Source: [Phormidium] sp. LEGE 05292 (GTDB lineage: Bacteria; Cyanobacteriota; Cyanobacteriia; Cyanobacteriales; Aerosakkonemataceae). Taken from it: a stretch of DNA of 64,000 nt. The notes under the pieces were generated by a model. The model was not told where the DNA came from. It searched no databases and was given only the letters and a program-made list of their open reading frames with translations. Every line of letters begins with the position of its first letter. Position 1 is the first letter of the stretch. The stretch covers positions 39,098-103,097 of the forward strand of contig NZ_JADEWG010000004.1 of the NCBI RefSeq assembly GCF_015207735.1. Direction: 5' to 3'. Position numbers and translations under genes: made by a program. Below, piece by piece: positions 27,801 to 36,700 of this stretch.

Positions 27801-28517
27801 GAAGTACCCGCTAAATATAATACTCAAATTAATGATGTCTTGTTGACCGCTCTAATGCAAAGTTTTGCCCAATGGACAGGAGAACATTCCCTACTAATTG
27901 ATCTAGAAGGTCATGGACGGGAGGATTTATTTAAAGATGTGGATTTATCACGTACTTTAGGCTGGTTTACTACCTTATTTCCCGTCCGGTTACAGTTAGA
28001 AAACATTGACCATCCAAGAGAGGCTTTAAAGTTAATTAAAGAACAATTACGGCGCATTCCAAACCGAGGTATTGGTTATGGCATATTGCGATATTTGCAC
28101 AAAAATGCCGATGTACGCAAAAAACTACAGGCGCTACCTCAAGCAGAAGTAAGTTTTAATTATCTTGGTCAGTTCGATCGAGTGTTATTAGCATCTGCTG
28201 AATTAGGTACAGTTAAAGAATTCAAAGCTGAACAAAGCTTACTGAATAAACGTAGTCATCTGTTAGGAATCAGTGGTTTTATTCGGGGCGGAATGCTGGA
28301 AATGACTTGGGCTTATAGTGAGAATGTTCATAAACTAAGCACTATTGAAGATTTAGCTTACGGCTTTATGGAAGCATTAAAAACCTTGATTACTCACTGT
28401 CAATCAACCGAGTTCAAAGATTATACACCTTCTGACTTTGCTGCTGCTAGACTCAATCAACAACAACTTGACAAATTCATGGCTAAACTTAACAAAAATA
28501 AGAATAGTAAGAGGTAA
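21861..28517 (+). CDS. aptA: Anabaenopeptin-type NRPS, loading and D-Lys modules (AptA)
   Basis: A 2218-residue synthetase with order A (about 35-555), T (about 565-645, LGGHSL), C (about 655-1105, HHAVHDG), A (about 1118-1640), T (about 1650-1720, LGGDSI) and E (about 1735-2190, IIHHLAVDG). The lack of an N-terminal C domain marks a starter. This A-T-C-A-T-E layout is that of AptA/ApdA, which loads the exocyclic residue, forms the ureido link, and adds D-Lys. Hand-read specificity residues are DAFFLGVTFK for the first A domain (branched aliphatic type) and DAEDIGTVVK for the second, where Glu and Asp in the pocket fit Lys. LGGDSI is the carrier variant usual before an epimerase. Both A domains contain extra loop sequence derived from dispersed repeats. 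Stop codon and the aptB ribosome binding site overlap. Confidence 0.9.
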   Translation: MQKTVNYSNDYNDDYFSNLNEQEQHKILVEWNDTKVDYPKDLCIDQLFAAQVEKTPDNIAVVFKEKQITYQELNQRSNKVAHYLQSLNVEPEVLVGICVERSLETIVGLLGILKAGGAYLPLDPTYPKERLSFMLSDSQAQVILTEQKYVEQFTGSGVKVVCLDSDWELIDRQNQENPHSKVTSENLAYVIYTSGSTGKPKGVAIPHRAVNRLVCNTNYVQLESSDTIAQASNFSFDAATFEIWGALLHGARLVIIPQNILLSPQHFATCLRKQKISVLFLTTALFNQLTSIVPEAFKDLKHLLFGGEAVDTKSVKAVLHNGSPQRLLHVYGPTESTTFSCWYLVQDVAEDATNLPIGRPISNTQIYILDSKLQPVPIDVPGELYIGGDGLARGYLNARELTAERFITNPFVRAGLGNNLCTEQTISGQNPPLLYKTGDLARFLPDGNIEFLGRVDNQVKIRGFRIELGEIEALLSQHPDVQQAVVIAREDIPGDKQLVAYIVPNQKLEAIDPSIKSFLEEKLPNYMVPAAFVMLDSLPLTPNGKVDRQNLPAPDRKNSDPETFVAPRSPIEQRLALIWAQLLRLEQIGVNDNFFHLGGHSLIVTQMLSRLREVFHVELHFQQIFHNPTISSLAQLIAQYQNSQQWERPTIKPIPREGLLPVSFAQERVYFIQQLAPENSAYQFQATMRFKGQLDVDILQRCLDEIVQRHEIFRTTYPAENGRLFQIIHPHQPISFTVVDLQKFPEFEREAEAQRLVEAEVQNPLDMNQLPLVKWVLLKLSEQEHLLIHIEHHAVHDGWSFNVFLSELIELYQAFSLGNPSPLTQPALQFVDFAHWQREWVKSPEAQAQSTYWQQKLSGSPPLLELPLDRPRPTEQTYRGDQIRVELPIDLCELLRDFSRREGVTLFMTMLAAFKVMLHRYSGQDDICVGSAVANRRMQEVEKLIGMIVNNLVLRTDLSGNPTFRELLARVREVTLEAYANEDLPFDQVVDVVKPIRNLSYNPLFQVMFSFHNSAMPDLTLPGLDISLHEPISNKSAKFDLDFLVIPRFEQSVQNGAKTKARGITLVLEYNSGLFDAATIQRMLEQYEVLLEGIVANPEQRISQLPLITAIEQQLLQLWNQTEREFDCNQCIHQLFEAQVEKTPDAVAVWHLGQQLTYRELCDRANQLAHYLQSLGVKPETLVGICVERSLEMIVGLLGILKAGGAYIPLDPAYPKERITDIIADTQLSILLTQERCQTKLPNFTGTTICLDKDWSIVAQQSTDNPVNNVQLNNLAYIIYTSGSTGKPKGVTIEHQSLINFVMAAIQEYGINESDRILQFASFCFDASIEEIFPCLAFGATLVLRTEEMLHSTDEFWRCCQEWQLTVLDLPTAFWHQLVDSQIPNFLKKSGILRIVIIGGEEAHLEKVKRWHNSITNSTQPPQLFNTYGPTEATVVTTLQRLNSPTDSFVSIGKPISNVQVYIFDRYLQPTPIGVPGELHIGGAGLARGYWQRPELTEEKFIRPLHKRISETGRMPVLQEFYSAPLYKTGDLARFRTDGCLEYLGRVDAQVKIRGFRIELGEIETVLSQHPQVFQAVVVAREDNLPGQKRLVAYIVPHQPQPKIDELRLFLKEKLPNYMVPAAFVLLDKLPMTGNQKVDYRALPAPDFSPTEDDFVAPRSTIEEKLAIIWSEILRIEKVGIHDNFFELGGDSILSIQVISRAKQAGIQIAPKQLFQYQRIAELATVAGITRQLKTQQGLVTGTVALTPIQQWFFEQKLAESNYFNQSVLLEVTLDLKPELLQQIVQQLFVHHDALRLRFVQEEENWRQINWDVEDSVPFSVIDLSHLSPEEQERAIKATNAELQASLNLPTGPIAKVALFQLSKNQPNLLLFIIHHLAVDGVSWRILLEDLATAYQQISCGQVITLPAKTTSWQYWSDRLTEYAQSEAITQEIDYWLNESNFSFTKLPLDYPSNTENNTVASTSAVSLSLTEAETRVLLQEVPAKYNTQINDVLLTALMQSFAQWTGEHSLLIDLEGHGREDLFKDVDLSRTLGWFTTLFPVRLQLENIDHPREALKLIKEQLRRIPNRGIGYGILRYLHKNADVRKKLQALPQAEVSFNYLGQFDRVLLASAELGTVKEFKAEQSLLNKRSHLLGISGFIRGGMLEMTWAYSENVHKLSTIEDLAYGFMEALKTLITHCQSTEFKDYTPSDFAAARLNQQQLDKFMAKLNKNKNSKR
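23094..23160 (+). repeat. Palindromic repeat inserted in frame in AptA adenylation domain 1
   Basis: Arms GTAAGGGCGGGTTT (23094-23107) and AAACCCGCCCCTAC (23147-23160) pair at 13 of 14 positions around a 39-base loop. They are translated between NPF and YKTGDL, adding about 20 residues (from VRAGLGNN to NPPLL) where other A domains have a short loop. Confidence 0.8.
26005..26037 (+). repeat. Hairpin repeat inserted in frame in AptA adenylation domain 2
   Basis: AGATTCCCAACTTCTT (26005-26020) pairs with AAGAAGTCGGGAATCT (26022-26037) at 15 of 16 positions. It is read as SQIPNFLKKSGIL before the GGEE motif. It shares the CCC-ACTT / AAGTCGGG core with the hairpin at 17876-17918. Confidence 0.75.
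26392..26412 (+). repeat. Small palindrome inserted in frame in AptA adenylation domain 2
   Basis: GACAGGCA (26393-26400) and TGCCTGTC (26404-26411) flank a 3-base loop; with neighbouring bases it is read as ETGRMPVLQ just before LYKTGDL. This is the same domain position as the larger insertion in the first A domain. Confidence 0.7.
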
Positions 28518-28521
28518 TTTT

Positions 28522-31500
28522 ATGAATAATATTGAAGATTTATACGAACTTTCACCAATGCAGCAGGGAATGCTGTTTCATACCCTCTATTCTCCAGAAT
28601 CAGAGATCTATTTTGAGCAATTATTCTGTACCTTGAAAGGTGACTTAAATTTACAGATTTTTCAGCAAGCTTGGCAACAAGTTATCTCTCGTCATCCAGT
28701 TTTAAGAACTTCTTTTCATTGGGAAGAAATCGAAAAACCATTACAAATGGTAAATAAAGGGGTGGATTTGCCTTGGATTTGTCACGATTGGCGAAATTTA
28801 ACCAAAGCTGAACAGCAAGAAAGGTTAGAGAGTTTGCTGAAAAGCGATCGTCAAAAAACCTTTGATTTAAGTGAAGTTCCTCTAATGCGCTTCATTCTAA
28901 TTCAGCTAGAGGAACAAACTTACCAATTTATTTGGAGCCATCATCATATTCTATTTGATGGCTGGTCAATGCAGATTATTCTTAAAGAAGTTTTTGCCTT
29001 ATATGAAGCTAGTTATCGCAGTGAATCTTTATCCCTCACCCCCTCTCGTCCCTATCGAGATTATATTGTTTGGTTACAAGAACGAGATATTGAGCAAGCA
29101 AAAAAATTCTGGCAACAAACTTTACAGGGTTTTGAATTTCCTACACCTTTCCGAGTAGATAGAAAATCGATCGGGCATAAATCAGGAGAGCAACAAAACT
29201 ACGAAGAACAGCCTTTTAAATTATCTCAAGAAATCACCAAAAAATTGCAATCTTTAGCTCGACAACATCATTTAACTTTAAATAATTTGGTGCAAGGAGC
29301 TTATGCCTTACTACTTTCTCGCTACAGTGGAGAAAACGATCTAGTTTTTGGTGCAACTGTATCTGGTCGCCCCACTACTCTTGATCGAGTAGAATCAATG
29401 GTGGGGCTATTTATTAACACTCTTCCCGTCAGAGTCCAACTTCCTGGAAATGCCGAATTATTACCCTGGCTCAAAGATTTACAAACCAAACAAATTGAGC
29501 AAGAACAGTATGCTTATTACTCTTTAGCCGACATTCAAAGCATTAGTGATATTCCCGCCAAAATGCCATTATTTGAGAGTATTTTGGTGTTTGAAAATTA
29601 TCCGATCGATACTTCTATATCCGAAACTAAAAAAACTTTAGCAGTTAGCGATCTGCGTTGTTTTGAAAGGACAAATTATCCTTTGAATATAGTAATTAAT
29701 CCTGAATCAGAATTGTCTGGAAGGATGATCTACGATACTAGCCGTTTTGCCGCAGATACGATCGCACGCATGATTGGACATTTCCAAACATTGCTCACAG
29801 AAATTGCCACCAATCCCCAACAAAATATTTCCCAATTCTCATTGTTAACAAAAGCTGAACAAGAAGAATTAGTAAAGTTAGAAAATTATGCTACGACTGA
29901 ATATCAGTATAAATGTGTCCATAAATTATTTGAAGAACAAGTAGAAAAAAGCCCAGATGCTATAGCTTTAGTTTATGAAGAACAACAGTTAACTTACAGA
30001 GAATTAAACAACCGCGCCAATCAATTAGCCCATTATTTACAAACATTGGGAGTTCAACCAGAAGTAAAAGTAGGGATTTGTGTAGAGCGATCGCTTTTAA
30101 TGGTAATAGGAATATTAGGTATACTCAAAGCAGGAGGAGCCTATATTCCCCTAGATCCAGCTTTTCCTTCAGAAAGACTAGAATTCATGATGGAAGATGC
30201 ACAAATCACCATCCTGTTAACCCAAAACCACTTGCAAGATAGACTCCCAATCAATAATAAAACTGTAGTTAAACTTGACTGTGATTGGAATAGAATTGCC
30301 CAACAAACACAAGATAATTTACTCACAAAAGTTACTCCAGAAAACTTAGCTTATATTATTTATACTTCTGGCACAACCGGAAATCCAAAAGGATCGGAAG
30401 TTCCCCATCGTAGCTTCATTGGTTTTATGTTTGGGGTTGATTACATTCAACTCGATACAGAACAAATTTGGTTGCAACATTCATCAATTTCTTGGGATGC
30501 ACTTACCTTAGAACTTTGGCCTCCCTTACTTTACGGTGGACGTTGTGTACTTTACCCAGGACAAATTCCCACACCCGAAGATTTAAGCAAAATTATCCAA
30601 GAACAAAATGTTAATACTCTATTTCTAACTACAGCCCTATTCAATTACATAATTGATACAATACCGGAAGCATTGTTAGGAATTAAACAACTCTTGTTTG
30701 GGGGAGAACTTGTTTCTATACTTCATGTTCGTCGCGCATTAGAAATATTACCAGAAACCCAACTTATTCATGCTTACGGCCCTTCAGAATGTACAGTTTT
30801 TACCTGTTGCTATCCGATTCCTCAACAACTTCCCGAAAATGTCAATTCAATTCCCATTGGCAAACCTATTGGCGACAGGAAAGTTTATCTTTTAGATCGA
30901 TATTTACATAGAGTTCCCATTGGTGTTCCCGGAGAACTTTATGTGGGTGGTGCGAGTGTTGCCAGAGGTTACTTGAATCAACCAGAATTAACCAGTGAAA
31001 AATTTATTGTTAATCCTTTTGTGGAAGGCGATCGACTTTACAAAACCGGAGATTTAGTTCGTCGTTTTCCTGATGGTAACATCGAATTTTTAGGACGAAT
31101 TGATACTCAGGTAAAAATTCGTGGTTTCCGCATTGAATTAGAAGAAATAGAGACGGTTTTAAACCAGCACACTAACATCAAACAAGTTGTTGTTATGGCG
31201 CGAGAAGATGAACTGGAAAACAAGTATTTGGTTGCCTATCTAGTTGCCCAAAATAAACAGCCAACTGTTAGCAGTCTGCGAAACTTCCTCAAGACAAAGT
31301 TGCCTGATTACATGATTCCCGCAATTTTCGTATTTTTGGAAGCATTGCCTTTAACTTCTAATAATAAAATCAATCGTCGTGCTTTACCTACTCCCGATGT
31401 TTCCCAAAGAAATATAGAAGTTGATTTTGTTGAGCCTCGTAACTCTACCGAACGAGAATTAGCTAACATTTGGACTGAAGTTTTGCCATTGGAACAGGTA

Positions 31501-31797
31501 GGAATTCACGATAACTTTTTCGAGTTAGGTGGACATTCTTTACTAGCTACCCAAGTAATTTCCCGATTAAGAGAAGCCTTTTCTCTAGATTTTCCCCTGC
31601 GTTACCTGTTTGAAAATCCAACTATTGCAGAACTATCACAAAAAGTAATCGATCGACAAGTTGAACAGTTAGGAGATGATGAATTAAATCGGATTTTAGG
31701 AGAGGTTAATGATTTATCAGATGAGGAGTTGAAGCAACAACTAAGTTCTGGAAATACCAAAAAAACAGAAGTACAACTAAAAGGAAAAACCAAATGA
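28522..31797 (+). CDS. aptB: Anabaenopeptin-type NRPS, single module C-A-T (AptB)
   Basis: A 1091-residue protein: C (about 1-440, HHHILFDGWSM), A (about 455-965) and T (about 975-1060, LGGHSLLATQ). The start ATG 28522 is chosen because GAGG lies 7 bases upstream, overlapping the aptA stop, and because the C domain begins at once (LYELSPMQQGMLFHTLYSP). The C domain follows an epimerase and should accept a D-residue donor. The specificity residues read by hand are DALFLGAVFK, hydrophobic and probably for Val, Ile or Leu, as in position 3 of known anabaenopeptins. In the core A3 motif the usual SGSTG is SGTTG. The C terminus is charged (Asp/Glu then Lys), likely a docking tail. The next gene in line is the DUF2235 gene and not aptC. 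Confidence 0.88.
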   Translation: MNNIEDLYELSPMQQGMLFHTLYSPESEIYFEQLFCTLKGDLNLQIFQQAWQQVISRHPVLRTSFHWEEIEKPLQMVNKGVDLPWICHDWRNLTKAEQQERLESLLKSDRQKTFDLSEVPLMRFILIQLEEQTYQFIWSHHHILFDGWSMQIILKEVFALYEASYRSESLSLTPSRPYRDYIVWLQERDIEQAKKFWQQTLQGFEFPTPFRVDRKSIGHKSGEQQNYEEQPFKLSQEITKKLQSLARQHHLTLNNLVQGAYALLLSRYSGENDLVFGATVSGRPTTLDRVESMVGLFINTLPVRVQLPGNAELLPWLKDLQTKQIEQEQYAYYSLADIQSISDIPAKMPLFESILVFENYPIDTSISETKKTLAVSDLRCFERTNYPLNIVINPESELSGRMIYDTSRFAADTIARMIGHFQTLLTEIATNPQQNISQFSLLTKAEQEELVKLENYATTEYQYKCVHKLFEEQVEKSPDAIALVYEEQQLTYRELNNRANQLAHYLQTLGVQPEVKVGICVERSLLMVIGILGILKAGGAYIPLDPAFPSERLEFMMEDAQITILLTQNHLQDRLPINNKTVVKLDCDWNRIAQQTQDNLLTKVTPENLAYIIYTSGTTGNPKGSEVPHRSFIGFMFGVDYIQLDTEQIWLQHSSISWDALTLELWPPLLYGGRCVLYPGQIPTPEDLSKIIQEQNVNTLFLTTALFNYIIDTIPEALLGIKQLLFGGELVSILHVRRALEILPETQLIHAYGPSECTVFTCCYPIPQQLPENVNSIPIGKPIGDRKVYLLDRYLHRVPIGVPGELYVGGASVARGYLNQPELTSEKFIVNPFVEGDRLYKTGDLVRRFPDGNIEFLGRIDTQVKIRGFRIELEEIETVLNQHTNIKQVVVMAREDELENKYLVAYLVAQNKQPTVSSLRNFLKTKLPDYMIPAIFVFLEALPLTSNNKINRRALPTPDVSQRNIEVDFVEPRNSTERELANIWTEVLPLEQVGIHDNFFELGGHSLLATQVISRLREAFSLDFPLRYLFENPTIAELSQKVIDRQVEQLGDDELNRILGEVNDLSDEELKQQLSSGNTKKTEVQLKGKTK

Positions 31798-31896
31798 CTA
31801 ACAAACAATTAGTCCTTAGTTTTAAATGGCGATGTTAACGATAAAAGTAGTTGTAATAACGCCATAAGTTACAGATAAAATAGGAGTGAAAAATCA

Positions 31897-33663
31897 ATGC
31901 CTATCAGAAAGAAAAAAATAAAAAACCAACAAGACAATCAACAAGTAACAGAAGTTGAAAATTCAACTGAGGTTAATCAAGAAGATTCAACAGAACCATT
32001 GTCTACGGAAGAAACGGAACCAATAATTACGACAATAGAACCATTGTCTACGGAAGAAACGGAACCAATAATTACGACAATAGAAACACCCTCTACTGCT
32101 GAAGGAATTGAACCAATAATTACGATAATAAAATCATCCGCTACGGAAGGAATTGGAAAAATAAATACAGCGATCGAATCCGCTACAGAAGAAGTGGAAC
32201 AATTAATAAATACGGGAATAGAATCCGCTACGGAAGGAATTGAAAAAATAAATACAGCGATCGAATCCGCTACTGAAGAAGTGGAGCAATTAATAAATAC
32301 GGGGATCGAATCCGCTACTGAAGGAATGGAACAAATAATGACAGCGATCGAATCCTCTACTATTGCTGAAGAAGTTGAACAAATAATAACGGCAATTGAA
32401 TCATCTGCTATTAGTGGAGAAGCTGAGCCGATAAATATTGCTCCAGAATCATCCTCTACTGGAGAAACTGAACAACCAAATATTGCTCCAGAATCATCCT
32501 CTACTGGAGAAACTGAACAACCAAATATTGCAGTTAACGATCGAGAACAACCTCCCCAGTCGCCAGCTATTTTGGGCAATAAAAAACGTTTAGTAGTTTG
32601 TTGTGATGGAACTTGGCATGAACTAACTAGTTTGTATCCTACAAACGTACTAAAATTAGTCAGGTTAGTTAAATATACAGCCGACGATAAAACTCCTCAA
32701 TTAGTATTTTATTCATCAGGATTTAGTAGAGAAGGTGCTAATATACCTGAGTTGATCGATCGCTTTGGCGATAGCGCATTTAGATGGGGAATCGATCGGC
32801 TTATTCAAGATGCCTACCGATTTTTATGTATGAACTATGATGCAGAGGCTCAGGATGAAATTTACCTATTTGGTTTTAGTCGCGGAGCCTATATTGTTCG
32901 TTGTTTAGCAGGGATGATTTACAAATGTGGTTTATTAAGACGTTCCAATATCCAAGAAATTAGAAAAGCTTATCAGCTTTATCGAGATAATAAAATTAAT
33001 TATGATTCTCCAGAAGCTCAAGAATTTCGTCAACAAAACTCTAAAAAAGTTTCTCATCAAGCAACTTTTTTAGAGGATAGCATACCCATTAAAATGTTAG
33101 GATGCTGGGAAACAGTGGGAACATTAGGTATTCCTGATGTACTACCTTTTCCAGCTATTGAGAAAATCTGGAATATCAATTATCAATTTTATGATGCTAC
33201 CCTAAGCCCAATTGTTGAAAATGCTTTTCATGCGGTAGCTATTGATGAAAAACGCATAATTTTTCCTTCCACTCCCATCAAGAAAAATCCAAAAAATCCT
33301 AATCAAGTAGTAGAAGAAGTTTGGTTTGCTGGTGAACATAGTTGTGTTGGTGGAGGAAATAAAGACTATCGAGGATTATCAGATTATCCACTGCAATGGA
33401 TGATTCAGAAGGCTCAAAAGTTGGGGTTAGAATTTTTCTCAACAAAAAATGAGAGCGAAGATTTCCAAATTAAACCAGATCCGACAACTTATTTTGATAA
33501 TACTGTTGCCGGACTTTATCTGTTGAGAGGAGAGTCATGGCGATCGATAAATTCACCACGTATTGCTGTTCATACTAGTGTTGTAAAACGACTGAAAGCT
33601 TGCCCAGATTATCGCCCGCAAAATCTCAAATCAGTGCTACCAGATTTACTTGCTTCTGATTGA
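31897..33663 (+). CDS. DUF2235 alpha/beta hydrolase with N-terminal tandem-repeat region
   Basis: A 588-residue protein inside the NRPS operon. Residues 1-225 are low-complexity Glu/Ile/Thr/Ser repeats of 14-15 residues (for example AIESATEEVEQLINTG). Residues about 228-580 form a DUF2235 hydrolase: RLVVCCDGTWHE (about 229-240), the nucleophile elbow FGFSRGAYIVR (about 327-337, GxSxG form), and a later GEHSCVGGG. DUF2235 includes Tle1-type phospholipases of type VI secretion, but many members are uncharacterised. No T6SS gene is near. It has its own AGGAGTG ribosome binding site and is followed by a strong hairpin before aptC. I know of no such gene as a standard part of anabaenopeptin clusters. 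It may be a late insertion, an editing or resistance hydrolase, or unrelated. Confidence 0.85.
   Translation: MPIRKKKIKNQQDNQQVTEVENSTEVNQEDSTEPLSTEETEPIITTIEPLSTEETEPIITTIETPSTAEGIEPIITIIKSSATEGIGKINTAIESATEEVEQLINTGIESATEGIEKINTAIESATEEVEQLINTGIESATEGMEQIMTAIESSTIAEEVEQIITAIESSAISGEAEPINIAPESSSTGETEQPNIAPESSSTGETEQPNIAVNDREQPPQSPAILGNKKRLVVCCDGTWHELTSLYPTNVLKLVRLVKYTADDKTPQLVFYSSGFSREGANIPELIDRFGDSAFRWGIDRLIQDAYRFLCMNYDAEAQDEIYLFGFSRGAYIVRCLAGMIYKCGLLRRSNIQEIRKAYQLYRDNKINYDSPEAQEFRQQNSKKVSHQATFLEDSIPIKMLGCWETVGTLGIPDVLPFPAIEKIWNINYQFYDATLSPIVENAFHAVAIDEKRIIFPSTPIKKNPKNPNQVVEEVWFAGEHSCVGGGNKDYRGLSDYPLQWMIQKAQKLGLEFFSTKNESEDFQIKPDPTTYFDNTVAGLYLLRGESWRSINSPRIAVHTSVVKRLKACPDYRPQNLKSVLPDLLASD
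31990..32530 (+). repeat. In-gene tandem repeats, 42-45 base period
   Basis: Several blocks of 42-45 bases repeat here. One begins CCATTGTCTACGGAAGAAAC (two near-identical copies from about 31996), a middle block alternates GAATCCGCTACGGAAGGAAT with GAATCCGCTACAGAAGAAGT units, and the last begins GAATCATCCTCTACTGGAGA (two copies from about 32446). Near-identity at DNA level points to recent expansion by slippage. Confidence 0.9.
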
Positions 33664-33672
33664 CTAGTAAGC

Positions 33673-33725
33673 CAACCTTTACAAATATATTTTTTGTCTT
33701 AATTCAAAGATATTTGTAAAGGTTG
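33673..33725 (+). terminator. Perfect 16-bp hairpin between the DUF2235 gene and aptC
   Basis: CAACCTTTACAAATAT (33673-33688) pairs exactly with ATATTTGTAAAGGTTG (33710-33725) around a 21-base loop. It starts 10 bases after the DUF2235 stop and ends 45 bases before the aptC ATG. No T-run follows, so it may protect transcript ends or reduce rather than stop read-through. Confidence 0.6.
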
Positions 33726-33770
33726 CCAGATTATTTAATTAGAAAAATTGGCATTTACCTGAAGAGTATT

Positions 33771-36700
33771 ATGAGTGACCTACTAAAACGTCTGGAAAAT
33801 CTTTCTCCTGAAAAACGCGAATTAGTCCTGCAAAAGCTCAAAGAGCAACAAGAATTATCCCGGCAAAATCATCATAAACAACAAACTCCATCCCTAGCAC
33901 CGATTTCTCGCCAACAATCTCTTCCCCTTTCTTTTGCTCAACAAAGATTATGGTTTATAGATAAATTAGAAGCAGAAAATTGTCCCTATAATGTTCCTAT
34001 TTTCTGGCAACTGAGCGGCGATCTTCAGATACCAGTTTTAGAACAAGCTATTAGAGAAATTGTTCAAAGGCATGAAGTTTTACGCACTACATTTTCAGTT
34101 ATTGATGGAGCTCCAATACAGGTAATTCACCCTACAGTAAAACTACCAATACAGGTGCTAGACTGGCGAGAATTAACAGCAACAGACCAATTAAAGAAAG
34201 CACAACAGTTAGCAATAGTAGAATTTCAACAACCTTTTGATTTATCAAATCCACCTTTGTTGCGCGTAAAATTGTTGCAACTAAATGATAAGTCCCATCT
34301 GCTATTAATAGTCATCCATCATATAGTTTGTGATGGCTGGTCAATGGAAATATTCCGCCGGGAATTGTTCAGTCTTTATAACGCTTTTGGCGCTGGAAAA
34401 CCCTCTCCATTACCACCATTATCGCTGCAATATGCAGATTTTGCTTATTGGCAAAGAGAATGGTTAAAGGGAGAAATACTGCAAACTCAACTCAATTATT
34501 GGCGACAACAATTAGCTGATGTTCCGCCTTTGTTAGAATTGCCTACAGATCGATCGCGCCCCTCAGTGCAATCTTTTCGCGGACGTAGCGAATTTTTAAC
34601 TATTAATCCTAATTTAACTCAAAAATTAAAGCGTTTGAGTCAAGAATCTGGCACAACGCTGTTCATGACTTTGCTGGCAGTATTTACAATTTTACTTTCG
34701 CGTTATAGCAGACAGTCAGATATTGTTGTCGGATCTGCGATCGCTAATCGCAACCGTAAAGAAATTGAACCCCTAATTGGCTTTTTTGTCAATACTTTAG
34801 CCTTGCGGATTAACTTACAAGGAAATCCCACTTTCTTAGAATTACTTGCCAAGGTAAAACAAGTAACTGTGGATGCTTACGAGCATCAAGATTTGCCCTT
34901 TGAAAAATTAGTGGATGAACTGGGATTAGAGCGATCGCTTGCTCATCATCCCCTATTTCAAGTAGCTTTTGGTTTGCAAAATGGAACACAAGAAAAGATA
35001 GAACTTCCTGGTTTAACTCTCACCCGTTTTGAATGGGAAAACACCACAACACTATTTGATTTATCCTTGATTTTCCGCGAAACTCCCCAAGGTTTAACCG
35101 GAGAATGGGAATATGCAACCGATTTGTTTGCAAGCGAAACTATCCAAAGGATGACAGGACATTTTGAAGTTCTGCTCAAGCAAATTATTGATAATCCCCA
35201 TAAATCAATCAATACTCTATCCTTGCTGACAGAAAACGAACGCCAGCAACTACAAAACTGGAATCAAACTCAAACCGACTATCCCCAAGATAAAACTTTA
35301 GTTGATTTATTTGAACAACAAGTTAAGAAAAATCCTGATAATCTTGCTTTAGTTTTTGAATCCCAAAGCCTGACTTATCAACAACTCAATCAAAAAGCCA
35401 ACCAACTAGCTAATTATTTAATTCATAATTACCAAATACAACCAGATACCTTAATTGGTATTTCTGCCGAACGCTCCTTAGAAATGATCGTTGGTCTTCT
35501 CGGTATTCTCAAAGCTGGTGCGGCTTATGTACCGATTGACCCCAATTATCCCCCAGAAAGAATTCAGTTCATGTTAGAAGATTCTGGGATATCAGTTTTA
35601 CTAACCCAAAGTTTTTTAGTAGATAAATTACCTTTAGATAGTTTAGAAAATCCTGTTGCAGTTGTTTATTTAGACGATAGCTCACGCCAAGACGCAAAGA
35701 CGCAACGAAAGATACAAAGGGAAATAAGTAAGAATCAAGTTAAACCTGACAATTTGGCTTATGTTATTTACACTTCTGGGTCAACAGGCAGACCTAAAGG
35801 TGTGATGATTGAACACCAAGCAATTGTTAATTTAGCTTTAGCCTGGGCTGAAAAATTCCAAGTTCAAAATTACAACCGCTTACTGCAATTTGGGTCTTTT
35901 AGTTTTGATTTATCTATTGGTGAAATTGCAACTGCTTTATCAGCAGGTGCTTGTTTATATTTAGGCAATAAAGATACTTTATTACCTGGTCAAAGCTTAG
36001 TTAACTTTTTAACAGAACACAAAATTACTCACGGCTTTTTATCACCTTCAGCTTTATCTGTCTTACCAAAGGCGAGTTTCCCTGATTTGCAATGTATTAC
36101 TGTTGGAGGAGAGGCTTGTCCGGCTGAATTAGTAAGTCAGTGGGGAAGAGAACAACATTTATATAATTGCTACGGCCCAACAGAATCTACTGTGACGGCG
36201 GCTATTTATCTTTGTCAATCCAATGGTGAAAAACCACCAATTGGTAAAGCGTTATCTAATCTCCGCATTTATATTTTAGATGCAAATAATCAACCATTAC
36301 CGCCAGGAATACCAGGGGAATTGTGTATTGCAGGAGTTGGTTTAGCTAGAGGTTATCTCAACCGTCCTGAAACTACTAGCCAAAAATTTATTGAAGTTGA
36401 ATTATTTGGAAAAACTGAGCGCATTTATAAAACAGGTGACTTAGCAAGATGGAATGCTGAAGGCAATTTAGAATATATAGGTCGGATAGACGAGCAAGTA
36501 AAATTACGCGGCTTTAGAGTTGAACTTGGTGAAATTGAATCACTTTTATTACAACATTCATCAATTAAAGAAGCTTTTGTAATTTTATATGAAGCTGATG
36601 GCAATCCCAGATTAATAGCCTATATTACGGCGGCAGAAAAATCCTCCGTCACTTTAGGAGATGAAGTCAAGCAATACTTGAAAAATCGTCTGCCGAATTA

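Noticed and set aside
31977..32579. 200-residue open frame on the minus strand
   Set aside because: It mirrors the tandem repeats of the DUF2235 gene on the other strand; repeats without stops open several frames at once.
31897..33663. Type VI secretion effector
   Set aside because: The DUF2235 domain is shared with Tle1 effectors, but no VgrG, PAAR, immunity or other T6SS gene is in the window.
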